NCBI RefSeq assembly: GCF_003665435.1
Contig: NZ_CP023407.1
Coordinates: 62,001-126,000 of the forward strand
Length of the DNA stretch: 64,000 bases
Direction of reading: 5' to 3'
Source: Streptomyces fungicidicus
GTDB lineage: Bacteria; Actinomycetota; Actinomycetes; Streptomycetales; Streptomycetaceae
A program made the position numbers and the translations under genes. The first letter of the stretch is position 1. Each line of letters starts with the position of its first letter. The notes below the pieces were generated by a model. The model saw nothing but the letters and a program-made list of their open reading frames with translations, made no database searches and had not been told where the DNA came from. Shown piece by piece: positions 8,626-17,980 of this stretch.

Positions 8626-11600
8626 CTCGCGGGTCGCCGGCCGTACCGGCTGCGCCGTGGCCGCCGGTGCCTCGGCCGGCGCCGGAGGCCGTACGGCGGT
8701 GACCGGGGCCCCTCCCCCGGGCGGGGCGGACCGGCCGGGCTCGTTGTCGTCGTGGAGGCCGACGACAGCCCGTACCGCGTCCGCGTGCGCCCGGAGGAAG
8801 TAGGCGCTCAGCTCCTGGATGTCGCGGTACTCGAAGAAGAGCGTCTTCGACAGCGAGCCGAAGTCGGCCTCCAGCCGGTTGGTGAGGGAGAGCGCGAGCA
8901 CCGAGTCGATGCCGAACCGTTCGAAGGGCGCCGCCGGGTCGATCCGGTGACCGGGCATCTGGAGCACCTCGCTCAGCGTCTGCCGGAGCCGCGCGACCAG
9001 GGCGGCACGGACGTCCGCTTCGCCCGTCGCCTGCGGGGACGGGGCGGCAGCCGCGCCCGTCACCGGGACGCCCCGCCGGGGCGGCACGGGCCGGGACTCC
9101 CCGGGCGCCGCCGGCGGGCCCAGCACGGTACGCCTGATCCGGTCGGCGTCGCCCGCGACGACCAGGACCTGGTCGTGCGGCGCCCCCAGAGCGGCGTACA
9201 GCGCGGCCATGCCCTCGGTGGTCGGCATGGGCGCCATGCCCAGCCGCTCGCGCATCATCGCCTCGGTTCCGGGGTCCACCCGCATCCCGCCCCCGGCCCA
9301 CAGCGGCCAGTCGACCGACACGGAGGCGCCCGAGCGCTCACCGCGGTCGGCAAGCTGCCGCCGGTGGTGGGTGTACGCGTCCAGGAACGCGTTGGCCGCC
9401 GCGTAGTCGCTCTGCCCGGCGTTGCCCAGCACCCCTGCCGCGCCGGAGAACGACACCAGGAAGTCCAGCGGTACGTCCTTGCTGGCCTCGTCCAGGTTCA
9501 CCAGGCCGGCGACCTTCGGCGCGAGGACCTCGCGGCACTCCTCGGCGGTCTTGCCCCGGACGAGGCCGTCACGGAGCACCCCGGCCGCGTGGACGATCCC
9601 GTGCAGGGTGCCGTGTTCCCGCAGGATGCCGTCCACCAGCGAGCGCACGGCGGCGGCCCGTGAGACGTCGGCCCGCACGTAGCGGACGTCGGCTCCCAGG
9701 TCGCGCAGCGCGTCCAGGACCGACTCCTGCTCGGGACCGAGCGGTGAGCGGCCCGCCAGGACGATCCTGACGTCGCGCACCGCGGCGGCCATGTCCCGTG
9801 CGACGAGCGTGCCGATGCCGCCCAGTCCGCCCGTCACGAGGTAGACCCCGCCGCTGCGCCAGGGCACCCGCGACTCGGCGGGCGTGCCGGCCTCGCGCCA
9901 GCCGAGGGCCTCGACGCGGCCGGCGCGGAATCGCAGGCAGGAGGCGTCGGGATGGCGGCGGGCGGCAGCGAGCCGGGACATCATCTGCTCGGCCGTCTCG
10001 GCCGGGTCGACGAGCACGACCTGCGGCAGCAGCCCCGGCGCCTCGGCCTGCGCCGACTTGAGCAGCCCGAGCAGGCCGCGGGTGGTGTCGGGTCCGCTCT
10101 CGTCCGGGACGACGAGCTGAACACGGAGCCCCTCCCCCACGCCCTCGGCCATCACGCGGCGCAGGTGCTCCAGCGTCTGGAGGGTGTACTCGGTGTACCG
10201 CTCCGCGATCCCGGCCCCGGCGGAGGCCAGCGGAAGCAGCCGCGCCGCCGGTTCCCGCCGGGCGAGGAGTTCGCCGAGGCCGGGCAGGTCGGGCAGCAGC
10301 ACGGCGCGTTCCTGCGGCTCGGTGTCCGGGCCCGTGCCGGGTGCGGTTTCCCGCCAGACCGGCAGGAAACCGACGCAGGACACCGCGTCGGACCCGGTCC
10401 CGCCGACCTCGCCCTCCAGGAGGCGGTAGGACATGCCGCGGATCCGGACGCAGACCCGTCCTTGGTCGTCGCAGAGGTCGATGTCGAGCTTGAAGACCGT
10501 CCCGCCCGCGCGGGAGCCGGCGCTGTAGCGGATCCAGGCCCACATCGACTCCTGGCTGCTGCCGAGCACGTCGAGCTCGTCCAGGGCGAACGGGAGGGAG
10601 GGCTTCATGCCGGACACGTCGAGCGCCGTGGCCTGCCCGGTCGCGAGGCCGATGCCGAGTGACGCCTGCAGGGTCGCGTCGAGCAGGCTCGGATGCAGGA
10701 CGAACGCGTCACGGGCCGCGCGGACCGAGCCGGGCAGGACGAGGCGGGCCAGGACCTGGCCGCGGCCGACGTGCAGCCGCTCCAGGCCCCGGTGCGAGGG
10801 GCCGTAGCGGAACCCGATGGCCCCGTAGGCCCGGTACAGCGCGGCCGCGGTCAGCTCCCCCTGGTCGCACGCGGCACGCAGGGCCGGGACGTCGAGCGTC
10901 GCCTGCACCACCGGCCTGCGCACCACCTGCCCCTGGCTGTGCACCACCGGGGCGGCACCCGGCACCGTCGGGGGCGTGCCGGTGATCTCGTAGTCGGCCC
11001 CGTCGGGGCCCTTGGGGGCGAGGGACGTGACGAGGGTGACGGGCTCGGCGTCCACGGCCACGGGCCGCGCCCACACCACGTTGCGCAGCACGATGCCGTC
11101 GGCGCCGCCACCGGGCGCGGGCGTCCCCAGGGTCAGGGCGGCGGCGGCCCGTGCCATCTCCAGGCAGGCGACGCCCGGCAGCACCTTGCGTCCCTTGACC
11201 ACGTGGTCCGTGAGGAAGTGCTCCTCACCGGTGAACCGCGTGCGGTAGCGCCGGGCCTGGAAGTCCGAGACGTCCTCGTGCAGCAGCGGGTGCGGCTCGG
11301 ACGTGCGGGGGCGGGCCGGGGCGGGCGTCCGCTGCTCGGGCACCCAGTAGCGGTCACGGGCGAACGGGTAGGTCGGCAGCGGTACGCGGGTGTGGTGGTC
11401 CGTGGCGAAGAGGGCGGCGTAGTCGAGGTCGTAGCCCTGGACGTAGAGGTCCGCGACGGTCGACAGCAGTTCGGCGCGCGATGCCGGGTCGGTGGCGGCC
11501 TGCCGGAGGCAGTCGTTGCCGAGGTCGCGCAGCGCGGCACGCTCGTCGATCCCCTGGGCGGGGACCTCGCCGGTGCTCAGGCGGGGGCTCCGCCCCCCGT

Positions 11601-14600
11601 CGAGCCAGGTGCGCAGTGTCCCGACCAGTTCCGCGCCGTCCCGTACGACCCAGGCCAGCCGGTGCGCGAGGTGTCTGCGGCCGAGGAGGAGGGTGAAGGA
11701 GATGTCGCCCGGGTCCAGGGCGGGGCGCCGTTCGCAGTGCTCGATCAGGCGCTCGGCCTGCTCGGCGAGTTGCCCGGCGGTGGCCGCGGAGAGGGTGACG
11801 AGGTGCGCGGTGGACGCGGTGGAGAGGTGGACCGCGCCCGGGGCCTCCTCGAAGACTATGTGGGCGTTGGTGCCGCTGACCCCGAAGGAGCTGACCGCGG
11901 CACGTCGTGTGCCGTCGGTCCCCGCAGCCCAGGGGCGGAGCTCCGTGTTGACGTAGAACGGGCTGTCGGCCATGTCGATGTGCGCGTTCGCCTGCTCGAA
12001 GTGGATCGACGGCGGGATGGTCCGGTGTTCGAGCGAGAGCAGGACCTTGATGGCTCCGGCGACGCCGGCTGCGGTGATGGTGTGGCCCAGGTTGGACTTG
12101 ACCGAGCCCAGCGCACAGTAGTCCCGGCGGTCGGTGTGCCGGCGGAAGGCCCGTTTCAGTGCCCGGTACTCGATCGGGTCGCCGAGCTTGGTGCCCGTTC
12201 CGTGCGCCTCCACCATCTGGATGGCGTCGGGGCGGATCCCGAAGGTGTCGTAGACCGAGCTTTCCAGTCGCTCCTGGGAGGCGGCGCTCGGTGCGGTGAT
12301 TCCGTTGGACGCGCCGTCCTGGTTGATCCCGGAGCCGCTGATGACGCCCCGGATGTGGTCGCCGTCGGCGAGCGCGTCGCCGAGACGCTTGAGCACGAGG
12401 ACTCCGACGCCCTCGCCGGGCACGAACCCGTCGGCCCGGTCGTCGAAGGTGTGGCAGCGGCCGCTCGCGGAGAGCATGCCGGCGCGGCCCGCCAGCACGT
12501 AGAACTGCGGGGTGCACTGCAGGGAGACCCCGCCCGCCAGGGCCATCTCGGTCTCACCGCCCCACAGGCCCTGGCAGGCGAGGTGGAGGGCGACGAGCGA
12601 ACTGGAGCAGGCCGTGTCGACCGCGATCGCCGGGCCCTGGAGGTCGAGATGGTACGAGATGCGCGCCGGCATCGCCGAAAGCGCGTTGCCCCACATGGAC
12701 TGCGGGGGCACCTCGGGGCCGAACAGCTGTGCGTAGCCGCTCTCCTGGCAGCCGACGTACACTCCGACGCGCCGCCCCCGGGTGCCGGAGCCCGCGTGAC
12801 CGGCGTCCTCCAGGGCTTTCCACGACTCCTCGAGGAAGAGCCGTTGCTGCGGGTCCATGTAGGTGGCCTCGACGCCCGAGATGTTGAAGAAGCCCGGGTC
12901 GAAGCGGTCGATGCCGTCGATGAAGCTGCCGCGCTCGCAGCCGGGCGCACCGGCCGGGTGGTGGCCTGAGAGGTCCCACCGCGAGACGGGCCCGGTGAGG
13001 TCGTGGCCCTGTGCGAGGTGCTCCCAGAGCTGTTCGACGTCGGCCGAGCCGGCGAACCTGCCGCTCATGCCGATGACGGCGATGGGCTCCCTGGACGGGG
13101 CGCCCGCGGCGGTCCGCCGGGCGTCGGGCCTCGTTGCCGGCCGGGCGGCCCGCCGGGCCGCGGCCGGAGGCGCCGCCGTTTCCTCGGGCGCGCCGGGCCG
13201 CCCGGTCGGCAGCGGGGCGGCCGGCGCCTCCGGACGGGCGTGGTCGACGATGTACCGGGCCAGCCGTGTCACGGAGCCGTGATCGAAGAGGTCGGTCGTG
13301 GCGAGGTCAGTGCCGAGCGCACGGTTGATCTCCTGGATGAGCCGCACGCCTATGATCGAATCGACGCCGTAGTCCATGAAGGCGTCGTCCGCGGCGATCT
13401 GTGACCGGTCGATCTTCAGCGACAGTCTCAGCTGCTCGAAGATCACGTCCCTGACCCGCTGTTCCGGTGCCTCGTTCGGTGCGGCGGTCTCCCGGGCCTC
13501 CGGCCGGACGGAACTCCCGCCGACCTGATCCCCCGTCGCGGCCGAGACCTGCGGAGCCTCCTGGGTCTTCCGGACCTCCTGCCGGACGAGGCCGTCGCTC
13601 TCCGCGGCGACCACTTGGTAGCCCAGCTCGTGCAGCCGCGACGCCGGGAAGGACACCGATCCGTAGCCCTCGTCGTCGAGCACCTCCTCCCAGGTCTCCG
13701 GGGAGAGGCCGGGACCGCCCGGCATGCGCAGTTCGTCGTCCTCGTGGAGCCACCAGCCGTCGAGGAGGCCGAAGGTCAGGTGGGTGAAGAGCGAGTGGGT
13801 GGAGATCTCGTTGGCGAGCAGGACACCGTGCCGTTTCAGCGCGCCCTTGGCGTTGCGCAGTGTCCGGCGGATGTCCCTCGTCGCGTGCAGCACGTTGGTG
13901 GCGAGGACGAGGTCGTAGGAACCGGGGGTGACGCCCTGTGCCGCCGGCGGTTCCTCGACGTCGAACAGGCGGTATTCCAGGTAGGGGTACCGCGGCCCGT
14001 ACTCCTCCTGCGCGTGCATCAGGAAGGACTTCGACAGATCCGTGTAGGAGTACGTCTCGACGTGCGCCGCCAGGGGCTCCAGCCGTTCGAGGACGGCGAC
14101 GGTTCCCCCGCCGGTTCCCGCGCCGATCTCGAGGATGCGGACACGTGCGGCCGGGTCGGTGCGGACGATCTCCCGCACCACGGCGGCCGCGGTGTCCGCC
14201 AGGATCCCGTTGAAGCAGTCGGAGAGGGGATTGTCCCGGTAGATGCGCTCGACCAGTTCCATCGACGAGCCGGGGAACATCACGTCGGTGGCGAGTACCT
14301 CGCCCCGCAGGATGCCCGGCAGTGCCCGCAGGGTGGCGTCGAGCAGCCTGAACCGCGCGCGCCGGTCGGCGTCCCCCCGCGCGTCGGCGGCGTGCTGCTC
14401 CCAGGCCGACCATGCGGCGGAGCCGTCCACGCTCTCCGCCGGCACCGGCACCTTGGGCGAGCCGTCCAGGAGCCCGGCGCCGCGCAGCCGCCGCACGGAT
14501 TCGTCCAGCCAGCGACGCATACCGTCACCGGGGACCGGGGGCGCGGCCTCACCGGACAGGTGCCCCGCGCGCGTCAGCTGTGTCAGCAGCAGGCGGCTCA

Positions 14601-14745
14601 GCAGGTCGTCGTCGACGGCGGCACCGGGCTGCGCGAGCTCTGCGGGGGTCGGCGCGCCGGCCTGCTCCCGGCACAGTTGGCGCAGGGGGACCCGCGTGCC
14701 TTCGGGCACCATCGTGATGGCTTCGCGCCGGATGTCGTTCAGCAT
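5518..14745 (-). CDS. Trans-AT PKS, terminal protein: MT-ACP / KS-DH-KR-ACP / KS0-ACP-TE
   Basis: 3075 residues. Domains: C-methyltransferase about 50-380 (SAM motif EIGAGTGG near 205); ACP 425-505 (DYGVDSIIG, Ser near 461); KS 548-980 (Cys713 in DTACSSSL, His in EAHGTGT near 848, His in NLGHT near 888); DH 1145-1430 (HVVKGRKVLP near 1182, DATLQ near 1358); KR 1450-1890 (GGLGGIG near 1638, SDYAAAN near 1783); ACP 1910-1995 (FGIDSVLAL); KS0 2043-2475; ACP 2670-2745 (LGFSSLHATQ); thioesterase 2765-3060 (GYSFGG near 2842, catalytic-type His in SANHF near 3028). The TE shows this is the last protein of the line. The MT-ACP head completes a KS-KR left on the upstream protein. The ATG lies 1 nt after the previous stop, and PfaD starts at the stop of this gene. 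The second KS has lost both catalytic histidines. Confidence 0.95.
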   Translation of the reverse strand: MLNDIRREAITMVPEGTRVPLRQLCREQAGAPTPAELAQPGAAVDDDLLSRLLLTQLTRAGHLSGEAAPPVPGDGMRRWLDESVRRLRGAGLLDGSPKVPVPAESVDGSAAWSAWEQHAADARGDADRRARFRLLDATLRALPGILRGEVLATDVMFPGSSMELVERIYRDNPLSDCFNGILADTAAAVVREIVRTDPAARVRILEIGAGTGGGTVAVLERLEPLAAHVETYSYTDLSKSFLMHAQEEYGPRYPYLEYRLFDVEEPPAAQGVTPGSYDLVLATNVLHATRDIRRTLRNAKGALKRHGVLLANEISTHSLFTHLTFGLLDGWWLHEDDELRMPGGPGLSPETWEEVLDDEGYGSVSFPASRLHELGYQVVAAESDGLVRQEVRKTQEAPQVSAATGDQVGGSSVRPEARETAAPNEAPEQRVRDVIFEQLRLSLKIDRSQIAADDAFMDYGVDSIIGVRLIQEINRALGTDLATTDLFDHGSVTRLARYIVDHARPEAPAAPLPTGRPGAPEETAAPPAAARRAARPATRPDARRTAAGAPSREPIAVIGMSGRFAGSADVEQLWEHLAQGHDLTGPVSRWDLSGHHPAGAPGCERGSFIDGIDRFDPGFFNISGVEATYMDPQQRLFLEESWKALEDAGHAGSGTRGRRVGVYVGCQESGYAQLFGPEVPPQSMWGNALSAMPARISYHLDLQGPAIAVDTACSSSLVALHLACQGLWGGETEMALAGGVSLQCTPQFYVLAGRAGMLSASGRCHTFDDRADGFVPGEGVGVLVLKRLGDALADGDHIRGVISGSGINQDGASNGITAPSAASQERLESSVYDTFGIRPDAIQMVEAHGTGTKLGDPIEYRALKRAFRRHTDRRDYCALGSVKSNLGHTITAAGVAGAIKVLLSLEHRTIPPSIHFEQANAHIDMADSPFYVNTELRPWAAGTDGTRRAAVSSFGVSGTNAHIVFEEAPGAVHLSTASTAHLVTLSAATAGQLAEQAERLIEHCERRPALDPGDISFTLLLGRRHLAHRLAWVVRDGAELVGTLRTWLDGGRSPRLSTGEVPAQGIDERAALRDLGNDCLRQAATDPASRAELLSTVADLYVQGYDLDYAALFATDHHTRVPLPTYPFARDRYWVPEQRTPAPARPRTSEPHPLLHEDVSDFQARRYRTRFTGEEHFLTDHVVKGRKVLPGVACLEMARAAAALTLGTPAPGGGADGIVLRNVVWARPVAVDAEPVTLVTSLAPKGPDGADYEITGTPPTVPGAAPVVHSQGQVVRRPVVQATLDVPALRAACDQGELTAAALYRAYGAIGFRYGPSHRGLERLHVGRGQVLARLVLPGSVRAARDAFVLHPSLLDATLQASLGIGLATGQATALDVSGMKPSLPFALDELDVLGSSQESMWAWIRYSAGSRAGGTVFKLDIDLCDDQGRVCVRIRGMSYRLLEGEVGGTGSDAVSCVGFLPVWRETAPGTGPDTEPQERAVLLPDLPGLGELLARREPAARLLPLASAGAGIAERYTEYTLQTLEHLRRVMAEGVGEGLRVQLVVPDESGPDTTRGLLGLLKSAQAEAPGLLPQVVLVDPAETAEQMMSRLAAARRHPDASCLRFRAGRVEALGWREAGTPAESRVPWRSGGVYLVTGGLGGIGTLVARDMAAAVRDVRIVLAGRSPLGPEQESVLDALRDLGADVRYVRADVSRAAAVRSLVDGILREHGTLHGIVHAAGVLRDGLVRGKTAEECREVLAPKVAGLVNLDEASKDVPLDFLVSFSGAAGVLGNAGQSDYAAANAFLDAYTHHRRQLADRGERSGASVSVDWPLWAGGGMRVDPGTEAMMRERLGMAPMPTTEGMAALYAALGAPHDQVLVVAGDADRIRRTVLGPPAAPGESRPVPPRRGVPVTGAAAAPSPQATGEADVRAALVARLRQTLSEVLQMPGHRIDPAAPFERFGIDSVLALSLTNRLEADFGSLSKTLFFEYRDIQELSAYFLRAHADAVRAVVGLHDDNEPGRSAPPGGGAPVTAVRPPAPAEAPAATAQPVRPATREDAIAVIGLAGRYPGAQDLDVFWENLVAGRDGVTEVPRDRWEHGPADDSGRDLPGGTPARWGGFLDGAADFDAQFFNVSPREAAIMDPQTRLFLECVWTLLESSGYTRDRLREEHGGRVGVYVGAMYQHYQLLSSDLVHESITSVMSYSAIANRVSHFFDLQGPSLAIDTTCSSSLVAIHMACEELRRGGGDMMIAGGVNLSLHPKKYLGLSLTGLTGSDPGSRPLLDGDGFIPAEGVGAVLLKPLADAVRDGDEILAVVRSSATNHKGRTSGPMVPSPARQERLITENLERAGVHPRTISYAEVSANGSQMGDAIEFAALRDAFGERTRDERFCALGTVKSTLGNMEAASGVAQLSKVVLQLAHRRLVPFAGEGRLNPGVELAGTAFYLPQEPQPWLRPVVNLDGQEREYPLRATINSFGAGGTNAHLVVEEYLPEPGAHDTAAPATRDTGPTPQIVVLSARTEDRLRAVASRLLDFLPTQADLSLEDLAHTLRCGREAMPCRLALVAGSLDEVAAGLAHYLDGPGGTAPVPLFTGSAGRDDADLDLLLGGRAGEALVRELLAENHLEKLALLWARGGTVPWGSVRRGDRVPRILRSLPGYPFDRKRYWVPAPPGGDAATAIAAPAAAPPAGASTNRITDIVAGLLGMRTDELDPATPLEDLGFSSLHATQLLQALRAEVDPTADLGALNECRSTRDLMRRFGPGPGAAGTAPAAPLRIPEVVRLNGGREGRPVFWFHGGLGGVEVYASIADSVERPFHGIQARGWMTDSEPLHGIEALATHYARIIRTVQPEGPYDLGGYSFGGLLAYEVTRRLQEQGATVESIVMVDTYDDSVQDVSMSRTDMLLQQVNALLFAASKPAPQDFASTLVSGREVDWDQDEVALLDQMLTLARTRGLKGDPQTLRDRVLRNLAVQEAYGLLDYDIAPLPRPESVACFYFRNRSGLFYGEMEPLFSTQKDGAVLDDAVYWAGWERQLPHFHQVDVDSANHFVMLGDPAALTTVRSFCKLFYSAGRDRRVPVAKAWVTRHQKAQDTK
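8760..13095 (-). other. Module N: KS-DH-KR-ACP
   Basis: All domains keep their catalytic residues. The KS shares the MWGNA segment with the KS of module D; each follows an MT-containing module. Expected product: alpha,beta-alkene, possibly reduced by the trans-ER. Confidence 0.86.
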
Positions 14746-17700
14746 GTCAGGAATTACCCCCGTGGGCCTTGATGAGCCCCAGTTGATCGAACGTGCCCGA
14801 AAGGAGGACGTCGAGAGCCGCCATGCCGTCCGCCGGCTCGATCGAGCCGGCCCCGGCCCTGTGCATGCGCTCCCGGTACTCCGGCGCGGCGACGACGCCG
14901 ACGGTGCCCCAGTAACCCCAGTTCATGGTCTTGACGGGGAAGTCCAGCTCGCCGGCGAGCCGGTGGGCGTAGGCGTCCTCGAACACCGATCCCGCCACGT
15001 AGTTGCACTGCCCCGAGGACTTCAGGAAGGAGTTCATCGAGGAGAAGAAGAGGAGGAAGTCCAGGGGCTCTTCCCGGAAGACCTGGGCGAGTCGGACGCT
15101 CACGTCGACCTTGGCCGTGACCGCGGCGCGGAAGCGCTGCTCGTCCATGCGCTCCAGGCTCCGGTCGAGCAGCACGATCGCCGAGTGGACCACACCGTGA
15201 ATGACCGGATGGGTCCGCTTGACGTCCTGGTACGCCCTCTCCAGCGCCGCCCTGTCGGTGGCGTCGGCCCGTACGTAGCGCGGTCGGGGGCCGAGCTCGC
15301 CCAGACGGCTCAGTTTCGCCCGGATCGACTCGTCCTCCTTCCTCCGCCCGATCCACACGACCTGTGCCCCGTGGGTACGGATCATGTGCTCGGTCCATGC
15401 CTCGCCGATGCCGCCCGCGCCGCCGATCACGACGTAGACGCCGCCCTGCCGGTACACCGTGCGCCGGGTGCGCTCCCCGGCGGTGTCTTGCACGGGCACG
15501 AGGCTCTGGCGGTACCAGCGGGCACGGCGGTACGCCCACACGCTGCCGCTCTCCCCGGCGGGCGGTGCGAACAGCTGCGCCACCGGCCAGTCGCGGTCCG
15601 GGTCGAGGTCGGCGAGGCCCACCGTCCAGGCCGGGTACTCCTTCGCCACCGAGCCGAGGAGTCCGTGCAGTCCGGCGTGGGCGGGGTCGGCCACGTCCGT
15701 GCGCCGGACCCGCAGGGCCCGCTCGGTCACGACCGTGACGTTGAGCGGACGGCGGCCGTATCCCAGCGTCAACAGCGCCTTCAGCGTGCGGAAGCAGGCG
15801 TACAGACCGGTCTCCTGCGCGTCCACCAGCGCGTCGTCCGCGGTGACGGCGCCAGCATCGGCGGCCGTCCGCCGGGGCGCCAGCCAGACGAGGTGCCCGA
15901 GGGCTTCGCCGGCGGCGTCGAGCTTCGCGGCGATGGTCCCGGTCGTGTCCGCGGGGTCCAGCGTCAGGTGTTCGGCACGGGGAAGGACGGTCCGGACACG
16001 CTCCCGCTGCTCCGCGGTGCCGCCGATCACGACGACCCGGCCGGACGGCAGCGCCACGTCCCCCGGCGCGCTCCGCGGGACCGCGTCCCAGACCGGCGCC
16101 AGCAGGATGTTCGTGCCGTCCGGGGCCTCGCCGCCGGGGCCGGGCTGCGCGTGGTCCTCCCCGGCGGTGGCGGGGTGCGGTGCCGGGAGGGACGCCTCGG
16201 GCCGTCCGGACTCCGGGGCGTCGCCGAACCAGCAGCGCTCACGCGCGAACGGGTACGTGGGCAGCGGGACCCGGCGGGGCCGCGTTGCCCCGGACAGCAG
16301 TGCCCAGTCGACGGGCGTTCCGCCGGTCCACGCCGCGGCCAGCCGCTCGGCCTCCGTCACCGACAGCGTGCCGTCCGCACCGGCCCGTGGCACGGCCCCG
16401 GGGCGGCCCGCCCGGTCCTTGCCGGCCAGGCCCGTGAAGACGCCGTCCCCGACTCCGTCATCGACGTACCGTGTCAGCTTCTCCAGCAGCTCTCCCGGCG
16501 TGCCGGCCACGACGGCCAGCCGCCGCGCCATGGCCTCCCTGCCCTGCTGCAGTGTGTGGGCGACGTCCGCCAGGGCCAGCGACGGGTGGGCGCGCAGGTG
16601 ACCGGCGAGACGGGCGGCCGACGTCCTCAGCTGTTCCTCGCTCCTGGCCGACAGCACGAAGATCTGCGGGCCTCCGGCCGGCCGCTCCGCGGCATCCCGC
16701 GGAGGTTCCTCCACCACCAGGTGGGCGTTGGTACCGCTGAAGCCGAAGCCGCTGACCGCCGCGCGCCGCGGGACACCCGGCTCGGTCTTCCACGGGGAGA
16801 GCTCGGTGTTCACGCGGAACGGGGAGTTCTCGAAGTCGAAGTGCTCGTTGGGCCGTTCGAAGTGCAACGTGGGCACCAGCTGCTCGTTGCGCATGCACAG
16901 CAGGGCCTTCTGGATCGAGGCGATGCCGGCGGCGGCCGAGGTGTGGCCCAGGTTGCTCTTCACGGAGCCGATGGCGCAGTACCCGGTCTTGTCCGTGTGT
17001 TCCCGGTAGACCGTCGCGAGGGCCTCCAGCTCGATCGGGTCACCCAGCTTGGTTCCGGTGCCGTGCAGTTCGGCGTAGCCGATCCCGGCCGGGTCGATGC
17101 CGTACCGGTGGTAGACGTCGCGCTCCAGCTCCATCTGGCTCGCGCCGCTCGGCGCGGTGATGCCGTTGGTCCTCCCGTCCTGGTTGATACCCGAGCCGAT
17201 GACCACGCCGTGGATGTGGTCACCGTCGCGGACGGCGTCGGCGAGACGCTTGAGGACGAGCGCGCCCACGCCCTCGCCGGGCACGAATCCGTTCGCACCG
17301 TTGTCGAAGGCCTTGCAGCGCCCGTCCGGCGACAGCATCCCCGCGCCGGACATGCCGAGGTAGGCGTCCAGGCTCAGATAGAGGGTGACGCCCCCGACGA
17401 GGGCCATGTCGATCTCGCCGCCGCGCAGGGCCTGCGTCGCCAGATGGGTGGCCACCAGAGAGGACGAGCACGCCGTGTCCAGGGCGATGGCCGGACCCTT
17501 GAGATCGAGGAAGTAGGCGATGCGCGCGGCCGTGATGGCATTGCTGCCGCTCGTGGCCGCCGCACTCGTTCCGCCGCCCTGCCGCTGCATGAGCATGCCG
17601 TACTCGCTGCTCATGATGCCGAGGTAGACACCGCACTTGCGGCCGCTCAGGGAACGGGGATCGTAGCCCGCGTCCTCGAACGCGTGGTACGCCTCCTGGA

Positions 17701-17980
17701 GGAACAGCCGCTGCTGCGGATCCATCGTCTCCGCCTCCGCGGGCGGGATGTTGAAGAACAGCGGGTCGAAGCTCTCGATGTCGTCGAGGCGCCCCAGCCA
17801 CTTGCAGGTGACCTTGCCCTCCTGGTGGGGGCGCGGGTCGTAGTGGTCGACGACGCTCCACCGGGAGTCGGGCACCTCCTCCACGCAGTCACGGCCCTGC
17901 GCCAGGGTCTCCCAGTACTCGTCGAGGGTCGCGGACCCCGGATACCTGCCGGACATGCCCACCACGGCGATCGCACCGGC
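13230..17980 (-). other. Module M, split: KS-KR | MT-ACP across two proteins
   Basis: The KS (CGVYLGIMSSEY, DTACSSSL, ELHGTGT) resembles the KS of module K. The KR ends one protein and has LLDRS at LDD. MT-ACP opens the next. Expected product: alpha-methyl-beta-hydroxy intermediate. Confidence 0.85.

Noticed and set aside
3056..9663. Long plus-strand open frames, including 847 and 1398 codons
   Set aside because: They are antisense shadows of the PfaD, AT and PKS genes. Their translations are Arg/Gly/Pro/His-rich with no domain motif, as expected opposite genes with very high third-position GC.
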